A DNA stretch of 64,000 nucleotides, taken from the NCBI RefSeq assembly GCF_019930585.1, contig NZ_CP082839.1, positions 1,426,001-1,490,000 on the forward strand, read 5' to 3'. Positions 9,254 to 19,559 of this stretch are shown here, one piece after another. The notes under the pieces were generated by a model, which was given only the letters and a program-made list of their open reading frames with translations, did no database searches and was not told the DNA's origin. The position numbers and the translations under genes were made by a program. The first letter of the stretch is position 1, and each line of letters starts with the position of its first letter. Origin of the DNA: Sphingomonas nostoxanthinifaciens. Its GTDB lineage: Bacteria; Pseudomonadota; Alphaproteobacteria; Sphingomonadales; Sphingomonadaceae.

Positions 9254-10477
9254 GTGCGATGGTCGATCATCGGCCTGTTCGTGATCGCGATGGTCATCAA
9301 TTATCTGACGCGCAGTATCTTCGGGATCGCCGCGCCGACGATCATGGCGGAACAGGCGATCTCGAGCGGGCAATATTCGTGGATCGCGGGGGCGTTCCAG
9401 ATCGGCGTCATGTTCCAGCCATTGTGCGGCTATCTCCTCGACGCGGTCGGCCTGAAGTGGGGCTTCTCGCTGTTCGTCGCGGCGTGGTCGCTGCTGACGA
9501 TGGCGCACGGCTGGATGCACGGCTGGCTGGGCTTCGCGGGCCTGCGCGGCGCCCTCGGTCTCGTCGAGGGCTCGGGGCAGCCCGCCGGCATGAAGCTGGT
9601 GTCCGAATGGTTTCCGGCACGCGAGCGCGGATTTGCCGGCGGTCTCTACAATATCGGCGCCTCGTTCGGCGCCGTGTTCGCACCACCGCTGGTGGCATGG
9701 GCGATCCTCACGCGAAGCTGGCGCGCGGCCTTCATCGTCGCGGGGCTGCTCGGCCTCGTTTGGGTCATCCTCTGGCTGTTCTGGTATGCCCGGCCCGAGC
9801 GTCACTCTGCGCTGTCCGGGCGCGAGCGTGAATATATCGTGGCGGGACAAGAGGATCGCTTGCAGGGCCGTGCGCGACGCCGGTCGCTCGTCGCCTTGCT
9901 GCGTCAACGCAACCTGTGGGGCATCGCGCTGCCGCGATTTCTGGCCGATCCGGTGTGGGGGATGTTGTCGGTGTGGATGCCGCTCTACCTCGTGACGGTT
10001 CGCCATTTCGACCTGAAGCAGATCGCGTTCTTCGCGTGGTTGCCGTTCCTTGCGGCCGATCTGGGCTGTCTCTTCGGGCCGGCGATCGTGTCGGTGCTCC
10101 AGCGTAACGGCGTGGGCCTGATCGACGCGCGGCGATGGGCCTTCACCACGGGCGCGCTGCTGATGACCGGCATGATCTTCGTCGGCATGGTCACCAGTCC
10201 CGTTCTCGCCATCGCGCTGCTGTGCGTCGGTGGATTTGCGCACCAGACGCTGTCGGTGACGATCATCACGATGGCGTCGGACCTGTTTCCGCACGATCAG
10301 GTTGCGACCGCGACCGGTTTCGCCGGCACCGCCGCGAACCTCGGCGTGCTGATCTTCACACTGACCCTCGGCCGTCTGGTCGACGAGGTCGGCTATCAAC
10401 CCTTCTTCGTCCTGCTCGGCCTGCTCGATCTGCTTGGCGCAGCGCTGGTGTGGACGATCGTTCGGAAGCCTGCATGA
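9254..10477 (+). CDS. MFS permease, ACS (hexuronate/sugar-acid) type
   Basis: 407 aa with about twelve hydrophobic segments. The first helix is followed by NYLTRSIFGIAAPTI, the region that reads NYxDR in anion:cation symporters such as ExuT. SEWFPARERGFAGGLYNIG matches the conserved loop of that family. GTG 9254 is the only usable start in this frame near the first helix, giving a very short N-terminus; a non-standard upstream start cannot be excluded. Its last codons overlap the GH43 gene by four bases (ATGA), so the two are translationally coupled. It probably carries a monosaccharide, uronate or short oligosaccharide into the cytoplasm for the GH43 enzyme. Confidence 0.88.
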   Translation: MRWSIIGLFVIAMVINYLTRSIFGIAAPTIMAEQAISSGQYSWIAGAFQIGVMFQPLCGYLLDAVGLKWGFSLFVAAWSLLTMAHGWMHGWLGFAGLRGALGLVEGSGQPAGMKLVSEWFPARERGFAGGLYNIGASFGAVFAPPLVAWAILTRSWRAAFIVAGLLGLVWVILWLFWYARPERHSALSGREREYIVAGQEDRLQGRARRRSLVALLRQRNLWGIALPRFLADPVWGMLSVWMPLYLVTVRHFDLKQIAFFAWLPFLAADLGCLFGPAIVSVLQRNGVGLIDARRWAFTTGALLMTGMIFVGMVTSPVLAIALLCVGGFAHQTLSVTIITMASDLFPHDQVATATGFAGTAANLGVLIFTLTLGRLVDEVGYQPFFVLLGLLDLLGAALVWTIVRKPA

Positions 10478-12090
10478 ACCTGATCCACAACCCTATCCTG
10501 CGCGGCTTCAATCCCGATCCATCGATCGTGCGGGTGGGCGCGGATTATTATATCGCGACCTCGACCTTCGAATGGTTTCCGGGCGTTCAGATCCACCATT
10601 CGCGCGACCTCAAGTCGTGGCGCCTCATCACCCGGCCGTTGCGGCGGGCGAGCCAGATCGATCTGCGCGGCGATCCGGACTCATGCGGCGTATGGGCCGC
10701 CGATCTGAGCCATGCCGATGGCCGCTTCCATCTCGTCTACACCGATGTGAAGCGATACGGGCGGACGACGATCAACGGCGCGACCGGCGTGGCGCTGCGC
10801 GACTTTCACAATTACTGGGTCTGGTGCGATCGGATCGACGGGGACTGGTCGGATCCGGTCTATCTGAACAGCAGCGGCTTCGATCCGGCCCTGTTCCACG
10901 ATGACGACGGCTCCACCTGGCTGCTCAACATGCTGTGGGATCATCGGCCGGATCGCCGCAGGTTCGCCGGCATCGTGGCGCAGCAGTTCGATCTCGGCGC
11001 CGGCAAACTGATCGGCGAACGCCGCGTCATCTTCGAGGGCACCGAACTGGGCTTCACCGAGGGTCCGCACCTCTACAAGCGTGACGGCTGGTATCACCTG
11101 CTCGTCGCCGAAGGCGGGACGGGGTGGAACCATGCCGTCGTGATGGCGCGCTCGCGATCCCTGTACGGGCCCTACGAGCCCCATCCCGACGGCCCGATCC
11201 TGACCGTGCGGAGCTCCGATGCCGCATTGGCGCGCACCGGCCATGGCGACCTGGTCGACACGCCGACCGGCGAGACATGGATGGCCTATCTTTGCGGGCG
11301 GCCGCTTCCCGGCAAGGAGCGGTGCGTGCTGGGACGCGAGACCGCCATTCAGCCGATGATGTGGGGCGAAGACGGCTGGCTGCGAACGCTCGGCGGGACG
11401 GGGGCGCCCTCGCTGAAGGCGCCCGTGCCCGCGGGACTGCCGATCGCCGAAAGCACGCCGCACGTCCGTCAGCTGGATCAGTTCGACGACGAGACGCTTC
11501 CCGCAGACTTCCAATGGCTGCGAACGCCCTATCCGGACGCCATATTCAGCCTGACGGCACGCCCCGGGCATCTTCGCCTCTACGGGCGCGAGAGTATCGG
11601 AAGTGCCTTTACGCAGGCACTGGTGGCGCGACGCCAGCAGTCATTTTCCTACTCGGCCGAGGTTTCGGTCGCGTTCGAGCCGGACAACTTCCAGCAGGCC
11701 GCCGGGCTGGTGTGCTATTATAACAGTACCAAATTCCATTATCTCTTCATCTCGACGGACGAGGAGAATGGCCGCTACGTCGGCGTCATGTCGGCATTGC
11801 CGTCCGAGACGCATGGCAGCGCATTCAGCACGCCGATACCGATCCCGAGCGGGGTGATCCATCTGCGCGTCGACGTCGCGTTTGAAAGCCTCCGTTTCTC
11901 ATACCGCATGGCATCCGCATCGGACTGGACGCCGGTACCCGGGACATTCGACGCGAGCATCCTGTCCGACGAAGCAACGATCACGGGCCTTCCCAACTTC
12001 ACCGGCACGTTCGTCGGCATGGCCTGCCAGGATCTTTCAGGCTGCGCGATCGCCGCCGACTTCGACTATTTTGCCTATAGCGAAGGCTGA
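10474..12090 (+). CDS. Glycoside hydrolase family 43 (beta-xylosidase / alpha-L-arabinofuranosidase type)
   Basis: 538 aa, the usual length of two-domain GH43 enzymes, without a signal peptide, so probably cytoplasmic. The N-terminal five-bladed propeller opens with NPILRGFNPDPSIVR, giving the catalytic base D15. SSGFDPALFHDDDG gives the pKa-modulating D137, and LGFTEGPHLYKRDGWYHLL gives the acid E196. From about residue 330 (LPADFQWLRTPYPDAIFSLT, then a DNFQQAAGLVCYYN stretch) comes the beta-sandwich typical of this subfamily. The start overlaps the permease stop as ATGA. It removes terminal xylose or arabinose units from imported oligosaccharides; which one is not decidable here. Confidence 0.95.
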   Translation: MNLIHNPILRGFNPDPSIVRVGADYYIATSTFEWFPGVQIHHSRDLKSWRLITRPLRRASQIDLRGDPDSCGVWAADLSHADGRFHLVYTDVKRYGRTTINGATGVALRDFHNYWVWCDRIDGDWSDPVYLNSSGFDPALFHDDDGSTWLLNMLWDHRPDRRRFAGIVAQQFDLGAGKLIGERRVIFEGTELGFTEGPHLYKRDGWYHLLVAEGGTGWNHAVVMARSRSLYGPYEPHPDGPILTVRSSDAALARTGHGDLVDTPTGETWMAYLCGRPLPGKERCVLGRETAIQPMMWGEDGWLRTLGGTGAPSLKAPVPAGLPIAESTPHVRQLDQFDDETLPADFQWLRTPYPDAIFSLTARPGHLRLYGRESIGSAFTQALVARRQQSFSYSAEVSVAFEPDNFQQAAGLVCYYNSTKFHYLFISTDEENGRYVGVMSALPSETHGSAFSTPIPIPSGVIHLRVDVAFESLRFSYRMASASDWTPVPGTFDASILSDEATITGLPNFTGTFVGMACQDLSGCAIAADFDYFAYSEG

Positions 12091-12120
12091 TCCGGGCGAG
12101 GGCGGGTCGCATCGGGCCGA

Positions 12121-13410
12121 TCAGGCCGCTCTTGGTATATGTTGCCTCAGCGCGAGAAAGCATCCCGCGGCGCTGAGCAGGACCATCGCCGCCAGACCCG
12201 CCATCGGCGCAAGATTGCTTCCGGTGGCATCGTGGATCGCCGGCACAGCATTCTGCGCGACGAACCCGCCCAGATTACCGATCGAGTTGATGACGGCCAG
12301 CCCGGCAGCCGCATGACTGCCGGACAGCAGGCGCTGCGGCACGCTCCAGAAAACGGGCTGCGCCGACATCACCGCCGCCGCCGCGATGCAGAGGCAGACG
12401 AACTTCGCCGCAGCGCCGGGAACGAGCACGCTGCCGAGCAGGCCGGCCGAGGCGACGAGCAGCGGCCCGACGATGTGCCAAACGCTCGCGCCATGGCGCG
12501 CTGCGTGCCGCGGCACCGCCCACAATGCGATGGCGACGCATAGCCAGGGGATGACGTTGATCGCGCCATTCTCGAAATTGGATGCACCGAAGCCTTTGAC
12601 GATCGTCGGCAGCCAATAACTGAGGCCATAGGTGCCCAGCGGCATGCCGAAATAGACCGCGGCAAGGATCAGCACGCGCCGGTCGATGAAGGCGCGCCAG
12701 ATCGGCCCTTCGGGCGGAGGCGTGGGTTCGCTGGCAAGCTCCGCCGCAAGCCATTCCTTTTCCTCGACGCGCAAAAACGGTGCCGCCTGCGGCCCGACCG
12801 GAAGCTTGATGAGGATCAGCGGGACGAGCAGCATCGCCGGGATGCCGGTCGCGACGAACACCCACTGCCATCCCGCCAGCCCCGCCAGACCGTCCAACCC
12901 CAGCAGCGCGCCGCCGACAAATGCCCCGACGGCATTGGCGATTGCGCTGGCGATCATGAAGAGGCCCACCATCTGTGCCCGCCGCGTCTGCGGAAACCAG
13001 AGCGTCAGGACGTAGAGCACGCCCGGGAAGAAGCCGGCTTCGGCGACGCCCAGCAGAAACCGCAGCGCATAGAACATGACGACGTTCTGCGTGAAGCCGA
13101 GCGCGAGCGTCACCAGCCCCCAGCTTCCCATGATGCGTGCGAACCAGAGACGCGCGCCGACCCGCGAGAGGATCACGTTGGCGGGCGCCTCAAACAGGAA
13201 ATATCCGAGGAAGAACAGGCTCGCTCCCAGCCCATAGACCGCCTCCGACAGGTGGAGCGCATCCACCATTTCCAGCTTCGCATAGGATACGTTCTGCCGG
13301 TCGATATAGGCGATCAGGTACATCGCGCAGAGCAGCGGCATCAGGTTTCGACTGATCTTCGACAGCGTATGCTCGCCGAGAGCGGATATCTCTTGCCCAT
13401 GGTCCGTCAC
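12121..13410 (-). CDS. MFS permease, ACS family
   Basis: 429 aa with about twelve hydrophobic segments. AYIDRQNVSYAKLEMVDAL in helix 1 and GVAEAGFFPGVLYVLTLWFP in helix 4 are hallmarks of the anion:cation symporter family (tartrate, phthalate, galactonate, hexuronate carriers). Convergent with the GH43 gene, with 30 bases between stops. It could serve the same sugar-acid pathway, but no operator copy was found in front of it, so membership of the locus is uncertain. Confidence 0.88.
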   Translation of the reverse strand: MTDHGQEISALGEHTLSKISRNLMPLLCAMYLIAYIDRQNVSYAKLEMVDALHLSEAVYGLGASLFFLGYFLFEAPANVILSRVGARLWFARIMGSWGLVTLALGFTQNVVMFYALRFLLGVAEAGFFPGVLYVLTLWFPQTRRAQMVGLFMIASAIANAVGAFVGGALLGLDGLAGLAGWQWVFVATGIPAMLLVPLILIKLPVGPQAAPFLRVEEKEWLAAELASEPTPPPEGPIWRAFIDRRVLILAAVYFGMPLGTYGLSYWLPTIVKGFGASNFENGAINVIPWLCVAIALWAVPRHAARHGASVWHIVGPLLVASAGLLGSVLVPGAAAKFVCLCIAAAAVMSAQPVFWSVPQRLLSGSHAAAGLAVINSIGNLGGFVAQNAVPAIHDATGSNLAPMAGLAAMVLLSAAGCFLALRQHIPRAA

Positions 13411-13575
13411 GTTCTGTTCTCCGGCGGCATCGTTGATGCTGACCCGCGGTAACGATTGCTGTCAGCCGGGTCGAGTAGGCTGCCGGGCAGGGGGGCGGCG
13501 CGAGCTTCTGGCGCGACCAGCCGCCATCGCCTGCATCTGGCGCGCTCGTCTTTTCCTTTGGGAGTTTGCCGCGCG

Positions 13576-14259
13576 TCAGACGAGCAAACGATAACCGACG
13601 CCAAGTTCGTTGACGATCAGCGCAGGGGTCGCTGGATCGGCCTCCAGCTTCTGCCGGAGATTGCGGACGACGATGCGCAGATATTCGATACGCTGGTCAT
13701 GATCGTGCGGCCACGCTGCATCCAATATGCTCCGATGGGTCACCACGCGGCCGGGGCTCTTCGCCAGCTGTTCCAGAACGGAATATTCCTTGCGGGTCAG
13801 ATGGATCTCGACGCCGTCCCGCCGGACCGCGCGATTGGCGAGATCGATGCTGACCGGCCCGGTCTCGATCATCGGCGACGCGCTTTCCGTCGACAGCCGG
13901 TTGCGAAGCGCGGCGCGAAGCCGCGCCAGCACCTCTTCGCTGTCGAACGGCTTGGTCACGTAATCGTGCGCGCCCAGATCGAGCGCTGCGACCTTCTGGT
14001 CGGTCGCATCTCGCGCCGAGACGACGATGATCGGCGCGCTGCTTTCGTGTCGCAGCAACTGGACGATCTCGAGCCCATCGCGATCGGGCAGACCCAGATC
14101 GAGCAGAACGGCGTCCGGTTTGGCGTGGCGAACCTGGCTGAGCGCTTCGGCCGCGGTCGTTGCCTGGATCGACGCATAGCCCGCGCGTTGCAGTGTGCTT
14201 TGCAGCAAGCGTCGGATATGAAGATCGTCGTCCACGATCAGGATGCAGGCTCCGGTCAC
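13576..14259 (-). CDS. kdpE: KdpE, response regulator for potassium transport
   Basis: 227 aa from GTG 14259, whose GTGA overlaps the kdpD stop; longer upstream starts would run into kdpD. The receiver domain has ILIVDDD, the phospho-acceptor D54 in LLDLGLPDRDG, and the KPF motif (YVTKPFDSEEV). The C-terminal OmpR/PhoB winged helix includes EIHLTRKEYSVLEQLAKSPG and the ending NELGVGYRLLV. It is the last gene of the operon and activates kdp transcription when phosphorylated by KdpD at low potassium. Confidence 0.97.
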   Translation of the reverse strand: MTGACILIVDDDLHIRRLLQSTLQRAGYASIQATTAAEALSQVRHAKPDAVLLDLGLPDRDGLEIVQLLRHESSAPIIVVSARDATDQKVAALDLGAHDYVTKPFDSEEVLARLRAALRNRLSTESASPMIETGPVSIDLANRAVRRDGVEIHLTRKEYSVLEQLAKSPGRVVTHRSILDAAWPHDHDQRIEYLRIVVRNLRQKLEADPATPALIVNELGVGYRLLV

Positions 14260-16925
14260 AGCTCGACCTTGTCTGCCGTTCGGACGACGAGCCGGTCGGG
14301 AAAGTGGATGGTGAAGCATGCCCCGCGTCCGTCGTCGCGATTCCGCGCCTCGACGCTCGCACCCATCGCTTCGGCGAACCCCTTCACGATGGCGAGACCC
14401 AGCCCGGTGCCGCCGATGGATCGATCCGATCCTTCCATCCGTCGGAACGTCTCGAACACCTCTTCCTCGCGGCCGGGCGGCAGGCCGCGCCCCTGGTCCA
14501 GCACCGAGAACAGCAGTTCGTCATGCGCCCGCTGCGCCTTGATGGCGATCGGCGTCCCGGCATCGCCATAACGACCTGCATTGTCGAGCAGGTTGATGAG
14601 CACGTGGTGGAACAGCTGTGGATCGACCAATACGAAGGGAAGATCGGGCGAGACCTCGAGAATGATCGCATGCCCCTCCAAAGCGCGGCGCGTGTCATGG
14701 ACGGCGCCAGCGACCGCATCGGTGAGATCCACCGGCTCGATGTTGAGCTTCAGCGCACCGGCTTCGACCCGCGCCATATCGAGCAGGTTCGCGACGAACC
14801 GGTTCAGTCGCATCGCCTCGCTCTCGATGGTCTCGAGCAGCGGATCGTCGTACCGGCGGCGCAGCTCTGCCGAGGCCGCCAGCACGGACGTCAACGGCGT
14901 GCGCAGATCGTGACCGACCGACGACAACAAGGCCGCACGAAGCCTGTCCCGTTCCCTCACGGCTTCGACGTCGCGCATTTCGGCTTCAAGCTGCAGGCGT
15001 TCGAGCGCGAGCGAGGTTTGGTCGACGAGGCTTCCAAGCAGCGCGAGCTGGTCCGCGCGGATCGGGTCGACGCCGTCGTCACGCGCCAACCCCATCACGC
15101 CCAGCGCACGATCGCCCGCCCGCAGGGGCTGGAATTGCCAGTCGGACGCGGCAAGCGTGCCGGTGCCGCGCCCGGCTGGCTGGCCGGTATCGTGCGCCCA
15201 TTGGGCCGCCGCCATCTCGATCGCTTCCAGCCGCACGCCGGCCTCCGTTGTCGCAGCGACGTCGAGGCCCGCGAGCCCCGGCTCCAACAGCACGGTTCGC
15301 AATCCGAGCAGCCGGGCGATCTCGGCGCATGCCGCCTGGCCGACCTCATTCGGATCGTTGAGCGCCGTCAGCTGGCGCAGAAAACCAGCAAGCGCCGCAT
15401 TCGTTCGGGCGCTGCCGGCCGCAAGATCGGCCTCGATGCGTACGCGGGACGTCAGCTGGCTGGTGACGATAGCGACGCCGATGAGCACGAAAATCGAGAC
15501 GACATTTTCGGGATTGCTGACCGAGAGCGATCCGACCGGCGGCAGGAACACGAAATTGTAGGCGAGGCTGGAGGCGAGCCCGGCATAGAGGCCGGGCCGC
15601 AGGCCGAACAGGCTGGCGGCCGCCATCACGGGCAGCAGATAGAGCAGCGCGACATTGCCGATATTGAGAAAACGGAACATCATCGCGCCGAGCATCGTGA
15701 CGGCGGCCACCATCAGCGTCGCATAAAGGTAGGAAGAAGGCCGGTCCCAGCGGCCGGCCGCGGGCCAGAACGTCGATCGTGAGGATGGCCGGCTGCGCTC
15801 CTCAAGCGGCAGAACATGCACGGCGATACCCGGCGTCTCCCGCACCAGCCGGTCGACCACCGATCCATGCCGCAGCTCGAACCAGCGCGATCGGGCCGAT
15901 TTGCCGACGACGAGCTGCGTTGCCCGTGCCTCGATCGTAAACCGCTTCAATCCGTCGATGACGTGCGTCGCGGGTATCGTCGCCACCTGCGCGCCGAGCT
16001 TCGTGGCCAGCCCGAGCACCTCCGCGATGCGGCGATGACCGTCCGGCGCCAGCTGGCGCGTTCGCGCGGTTTCGATATGGACTGCCGTCCACGGCGCATG
16101 CAGCGCGTCGGCAAGCCGTTTGGCAGCCCGCACCAGCCCGTCGGCGCCTGCGAGCTCGCTCACCGCCACGACGATCCGCTCGCTGCCGGCCCAGGTGCCG
16201 CCGAGCGCGTTCGCGCGCAGATGTTCCAGCATCTGCGCATCGACCGCCTGGGCCGCGCGCCGCAGCGCCAGTTCGCGCAATGCCGAGAGGTTGGACTTCG
16301 AAAAGAAATGCGCCAGCGCTCGGGTCGCCTCCTGCGGGAGATAGACCTTGCCTTCCCTCAGGCGCTCGATCAGTTCGTCGGGCGGAATGTCGACGACCTC
16401 GATTTCCGCCTGCTCGAGAACGCTGTCGGGCACGGTCTCGCGGACACGGACCCGCGTGAACGATGCGACGATGTCGTTGAGGCTTTCGACATGCTGGATG
16501 TTGACCGTCGTGTAGACGTCGATGCCTGCTTCCAGCAGCTCCTCGATGTCCTGATAGCGCTTCGGATGACGGCTGCCGGCCGCGTTGGTGTGTGCGAGCT
16601 CGTCGACCAGCGCGAGCGCGGGGCGGCGCTCCAGCAGCGCGTCGAGATCCATCTCGGTCAGCATGCGACCTTCATGGTCGATCGCGCGTCGCGGAAGGAT
16701 TTCGAGGCCCGCGGTCAGCGCCGCGGTATCGGCCCGGCCATGGGTTTCGACGATGCCGACGACGACATCCACGCCCGCGCGGCTCCGCGCCGCACCTTCG
16801 GACAGCATCTCGAAGGTCTTGCCGACCCCGGGCGCCGCACCGAGGAAGATCTTCAGCCGACCGCGACCCTCCTGTGCAGCCGCAGGCAGAAAGGCTTCGG
16901 GCGCGGGCCGGTCGCGCTCCGTCAA
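14256..16925 (-). CDS. kdpD: KdpD, osmosensitive potassium sensor kinase
   Basis: 889 aa (E. coli 894) from TTG 16925, overlapping the kdpC stop by four bases; no ATG lies before the conserved N-terminal motif. The order is: KdpD domain with Walker A GAAPGVGKT and VDELAHTN; a universal-stress-like segment; four membrane helices near residues 400-500; a GAF-like region; HisKA with SSVGHDLRTPLTSV (H672); and the ATPase domain with NLLDNAGRYG and GGTGLGLAIVKGFAE. It is an inner-membrane kinase acting on KdpE. The TTG start and overlap suggest that translation is set by coupling to kdpC. Confidence 0.97.
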   Translation of the reverse strand: MTERDRPAPEAFLPAAAQEGRGRLKIFLGAAPGVGKTFEMLSEGAARSRAGVDVVVGIVETHGRADTAALTAGLEILPRRAIDHEGRMLTEMDLDALLERRPALALVDELAHTNAAGSRHPKRYQDIEELLEAGIDVYTTVNIQHVESLNDIVASFTRVRVRETVPDSVLEQAEIEVVDIPPDELIERLREGKVYLPQEATRALAHFFSKSNLSALRELALRRAAQAVDAQMLEHLRANALGGTWAGSERIVVAVSELAGADGLVRAAKRLADALHAPWTAVHIETARTRQLAPDGHRRIAEVLGLATKLGAQVATIPATHVIDGLKRFTIEARATQLVVGKSARSRWFELRHGSVVDRLVRETPGIAVHVLPLEERSRPSSRSTFWPAAGRWDRPSSYLYATLMVAAVTMLGAMMFRFLNIGNVALLYLLPVMAAASLFGLRPGLYAGLASSLAYNFVFLPPVGSLSVSNPENVVSIFVLIGVAIVTSQLTSRVRIEADLAAGSARTNAALAGFLRQLTALNDPNEVGQAACAEIARLLGLRTVLLEPGLAGLDVAATTEAGVRLEAIEMAAAQWAHDTGQPAGRGTGTLAASDWQFQPLRAGDRALGVMGLARDDGVDPIRADQLALLGSLVDQTSLALERLQLEAEMRDVEAVRERDRLRAALLSSVGHDLRTPLTSVLAASAELRRRYDDPLLETIESEAMRLNRFVANLLDMARVEAGALKLNIEPVDLTDAVAGAVHDTRRALEGHAIILEVSPDLPFVLVDPQLFHHVLINLLDNAGRYGDAGTPIAIKAQRAHDELLFSVLDQGRGLPPGREEEVFETFRRMEGSDRSIGGTGLGLAIVKGFAEAMGASVEARNRDDGRGACFTIHFPDRLVVRTADKVEL

Positions 16926-17503
16926 TGTACGGCGATCCGATCCAGCGCGAGGTTGAGCATGAGAACGTTGACCCGGTCCTCGCCAACGAAGCCGGCCAGC
17001 GGATGTGCGACCTGCCGATCGACCAGCGCGCGCAGTGTCGCCTCGGACAAGCCGCGAATGCGGGCGATACGCGCGATCTGCACGTACGCCGCGTCCGGGG
17101 AGAGATCGGGATCGAGCCCGGAGGCGCTGGCCGTGACGAGATCGGCCGGGATCGTGCCGACGCCCTCGCCATGCCGTCGCGCGACATCGGCCTTCACGCG
17201 ATCGACCAGCGCCTGCGAGGTCGGGCCGTAGTTGGAGCCCGAGGAGGCGAGCCCGTCATATCCCTTGCCGGCCGCCGACGGGCGCGTCTGGAAATAGCGA
17301 TCGCTGGTGAAGGCCTGCCCGATCACGCTCGATCCGATCACCCGGCCTTGGGCGTCGCGCACCAGACTGCCATTGGCCCGATCGGCGAACAATGCCTGCC
17401 CAATACCCGTCATCGCCAGAGGATAGCCCAGCCCAAGCAGCAGTGCGAACAGGATCGTGAGAACGATCGCGGGGCGGAGCGAGGTGGTGAAATCATTGCC
17501 CAT
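16922..17503 (-). CDS. kdpC: KdpC, potassium-transporting ATPase subunit C
   Basis: 193 aa (E. coli 190). One N-terminal membrane helix (AIVLTILFALLLGLGYPLAM) is followed by the periplasmic domain with the family signatures YFQTRPSAAG, SGSNYGPTS and ASGLDPDLSPDAA. ATG 17503 has a GGAGACAG ribosome site. It starts 11 bases after the kdpB stop. The subunit stabilises the KdpFABC complex and assists ATP binding. Confidence 0.97.
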   Translation of the reverse strand: MGNDFTTSLRPAIVLTILFALLLGLGYPLAMTGIGQALFADRANGSLVRDAQGRVIGSSVIGQAFTSDRYFQTRPSAAGKGYDGLASSGSNYGPTSQALVDRVKADVARRHGEGVGTIPADLVTASASGLDPDLSPDAAYVQIARIARIRGLSEATLRALVDRQVAHPLAGFVGEDRVNVLMLNLALDRIAVH

Positions 17504-17514
17504 TTTCTGTCTCC

Positions 17515-19545
17515 TCAAGCGAGGCCGAGGCCGTTGACGGCCATATCGATGATCTTGATGCCCACGAAGGGGGCGACGAGGCCGCCAAGCCCGTAGACGG
17601 CGAGGTTGCGCGCGAGCAGCGGCCCGGCGCCCATCGGCCTGTAGGCGACGCCCTTCAGCGCCAGCGGCACCAGCAGCGGGATGATGATCGCGTTGAAGAT
17701 GATCGCCGACAGGATCGCGCTCTCGGGCGTCGCCAGCCCCATCACGTTGAGCACCTTCAGCGTCGGATAGAGCGCGACGAACATCGCCGGGATGATCGCG
17801 AAATATTTGGCGACGTCGTTGGCTACCGAGAAGGTGGTGAGCGCCCCGCGCGTCATCAGCAGTTGCTTGCCGAGGCCGACGACCTCGATCAGCTTGGTCG
17901 GATCGCTGTCGAGATCGACCATGTTGCCCGCCTCGCGCGCCGCCTGCGTACCCGTATTCATCGCCACGCCGACATCGGCCTGCGCAAGGGCGGGCGCATC
18001 GTTGGTGCCATCGCCGCACATCGCCACCAGCCGGCCGCCGGTCTGCTCCTTCCGGATCAGCGCGAGCTTGTCCTCGGGCGTCGCCTGCGCGAGGAAATCG
18101 TCCACGCCCGCCTCGGCGGCGATCGCGGCGGCGGTCAGCGGATTGTCGCCGGTGATCATCACCGTGCGGATGCCCATCGCGCGCAGCTCGCCGAAGCGTT
18201 CGCGGATGCCGGCCTTGACCACGTCCTTGAGGAAGATCGCGCCCAGCAGCCGGCCGTCGCGCGCGACCGCCAGCGGCGTGCCGCCGCCGCGTGCGATCTC
18301 GTCGGTGATGCGACGAAGCTCGGTGGCGGCGGCGGTCTGGCCAAGCCCGGGATTGGCCTTGAGGACCGAATCCACCGCGCCCTTCTGGATCAGGCCGCTG
18401 CCGATCCGCACCCCCGAAATGCGCGTCTGCGCGGTGAAGGCGATCACCTCCGCGTCCTCGGGCAGCGCCGCCGTGGCGATGCCGAACCTGTTGCGCGCCA
18501 GCACGACGATCGAGCGCCCCTCGGGCGTCTCGTCGGCCAGGCTGGCGAGTAGCGCGGCCTCCGCCAACAGCTCGGGCGCGGTGCCGCCCACCGGCCGAAA
18601 CTCGCTCGCCTGCCGATCGCCGATCGTGATCGTGCCTGTCTTGTCGAGCAGCAGCACGTCGATGTCGCCCGCCGCCTCGACCGCGCGTCCCGACTTTGCG
18701 AGCACGTTGAAGCGCACCAGCCGGTCCATGCCGGCGATGCCAATCGCCGAGAGCAAGGCCGCTATGGTCGTCGGGATGAGCGTGATCAGCAGTGCCGCCA
18801 GGATCACCACCGGCACCGAACCGCCCGCATAGGACGCGAAGCCGGGGATCGTGCCGACCGCGATCAGGAATATGATCGTCAGGCCGACAAGCAGGATAGT
18901 GAGTGCGATCTCGTTGGGCGTCTTCTGCCGCTCGGCACCTTCCACCAGCGCGATCATGCGATCGAGGAAGCCCTGGCCCGGATCGACGGTGACGCGCACC
19001 TTGATCTGGTCCGAGATCACCCGTGTGCCCGCCGTCACGGCCGAGCGGTCGCCGCCCGCCTCACGGATCACCGGCGCGGACTCGCCGGTGATCGCCGCTT
19101 CGTTGACCGATGCGACCCCTTCGATCACCTCGCCATCGGCCGGGACGAGGTCATTGGTCTCGACCAGCACGACATCGCCGGCGCGGAGCTGGGATGCCGC
19201 GACGGTCTCGACGCGGTCGCCCTTCAGCTTCTTCGCGGTGAGCTCGGCCTTGGTCGCGCGAAGCGAGGCAGCCTGCGCCTTGCCGCGCCCCTCGGCCAGG
19301 GCCTCGGCGAAGGTGCCGAACAGCACGGTCAGCCACAGCCAGACGGTCAGCTGCGCCTTGAACGCCGTGGAGAGGCCGTCATGCCCGACGAAGATCAGCA
19401 CCGTCAGCAGCGTCGCCACGCAGGCGGTGACGAACATCACCGGATTGCGGACCAGCTGCCGCGGATCGAGTTTCTTGAACGCATCGCCGATCGCCGGAAG
19501 GATCAGATCGGCGGTGAACAGGGATTTGGTCGCTGCGCGTGCCAT
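17515..19545 (-). CDS. kdpB: KdpB, P-type ATPase catalytic subunit
   Basis: 676 aa (E. coli 682). The start is ATG 19545 behind GGGGGCG, giving [10 protein letters not shown]; the frame stays open far upstream through the kdpA region, but that part is noise. The phosphorylation site is D301 in [14 protein letters not shown], with the TGES loop in [10 protein letters not shown] and the hinge [20 protein letters not shown]. It couples ATP hydrolysis to potassium uptake through KdpA. Confidence 0.98.
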   Translation of the reverse strand: MARAATKSLFTADLILPAIGDAFKKLDPRQLVRNPVMFVTACVATLLTVLIFVGHDGLSTAFKAQLTVWLWLTVLFGTFAEALAEGRGKAQAASLRATKAELTAKKLKGDRVETVAASQLRAGDVVLVETNDLVPADGEVIEGVASVNEAAITGESAPVIREAGGDRSAVTAGTRVISDQIKVRVTVDPGQGFLDRMIALVEGAERQKTPNEIALTILLVGLTIIFLIAVGTIPGFASYAGGSVPVVILAALLITLIPTTIAALLSAIGIAGMDRLVRFNVLAKSGRAVEAAGDIDVLLLDKTGTITIGDRQASEFRPVGGTAPELLAEAALLASLADETPEGRSIVVLARNRFGIATAALPEDAEVIAFTAQTRISGVRIGSGLIQKGAVDSVLKANPGLGQTAAATELRRITDEIARGGGTPLAVARDGRLLGAIFLKDVVKAGIRERFGELRAMGIRTVMITGDNPLTAAAIAAEAGVDDFLAQATPEDKLALIRKEQTGGRLVAMCGDGTNDAPALAQADVGVAMNTGTQAAREAGNMVDLDSDPTKLIEVVGLGKQLLMTRGALTTFSVANDVAKYFAIIPAMFVALYPTLKVLNVMGLATPESAILSAIIFNAIIIPLLVPLALKGVAYRPMGAGPLLARNLAVYGLGGLVAPFVGIKIIDMAVNGLGLA

Positions 19546-19559
19546 ATGGACGCCCCCGC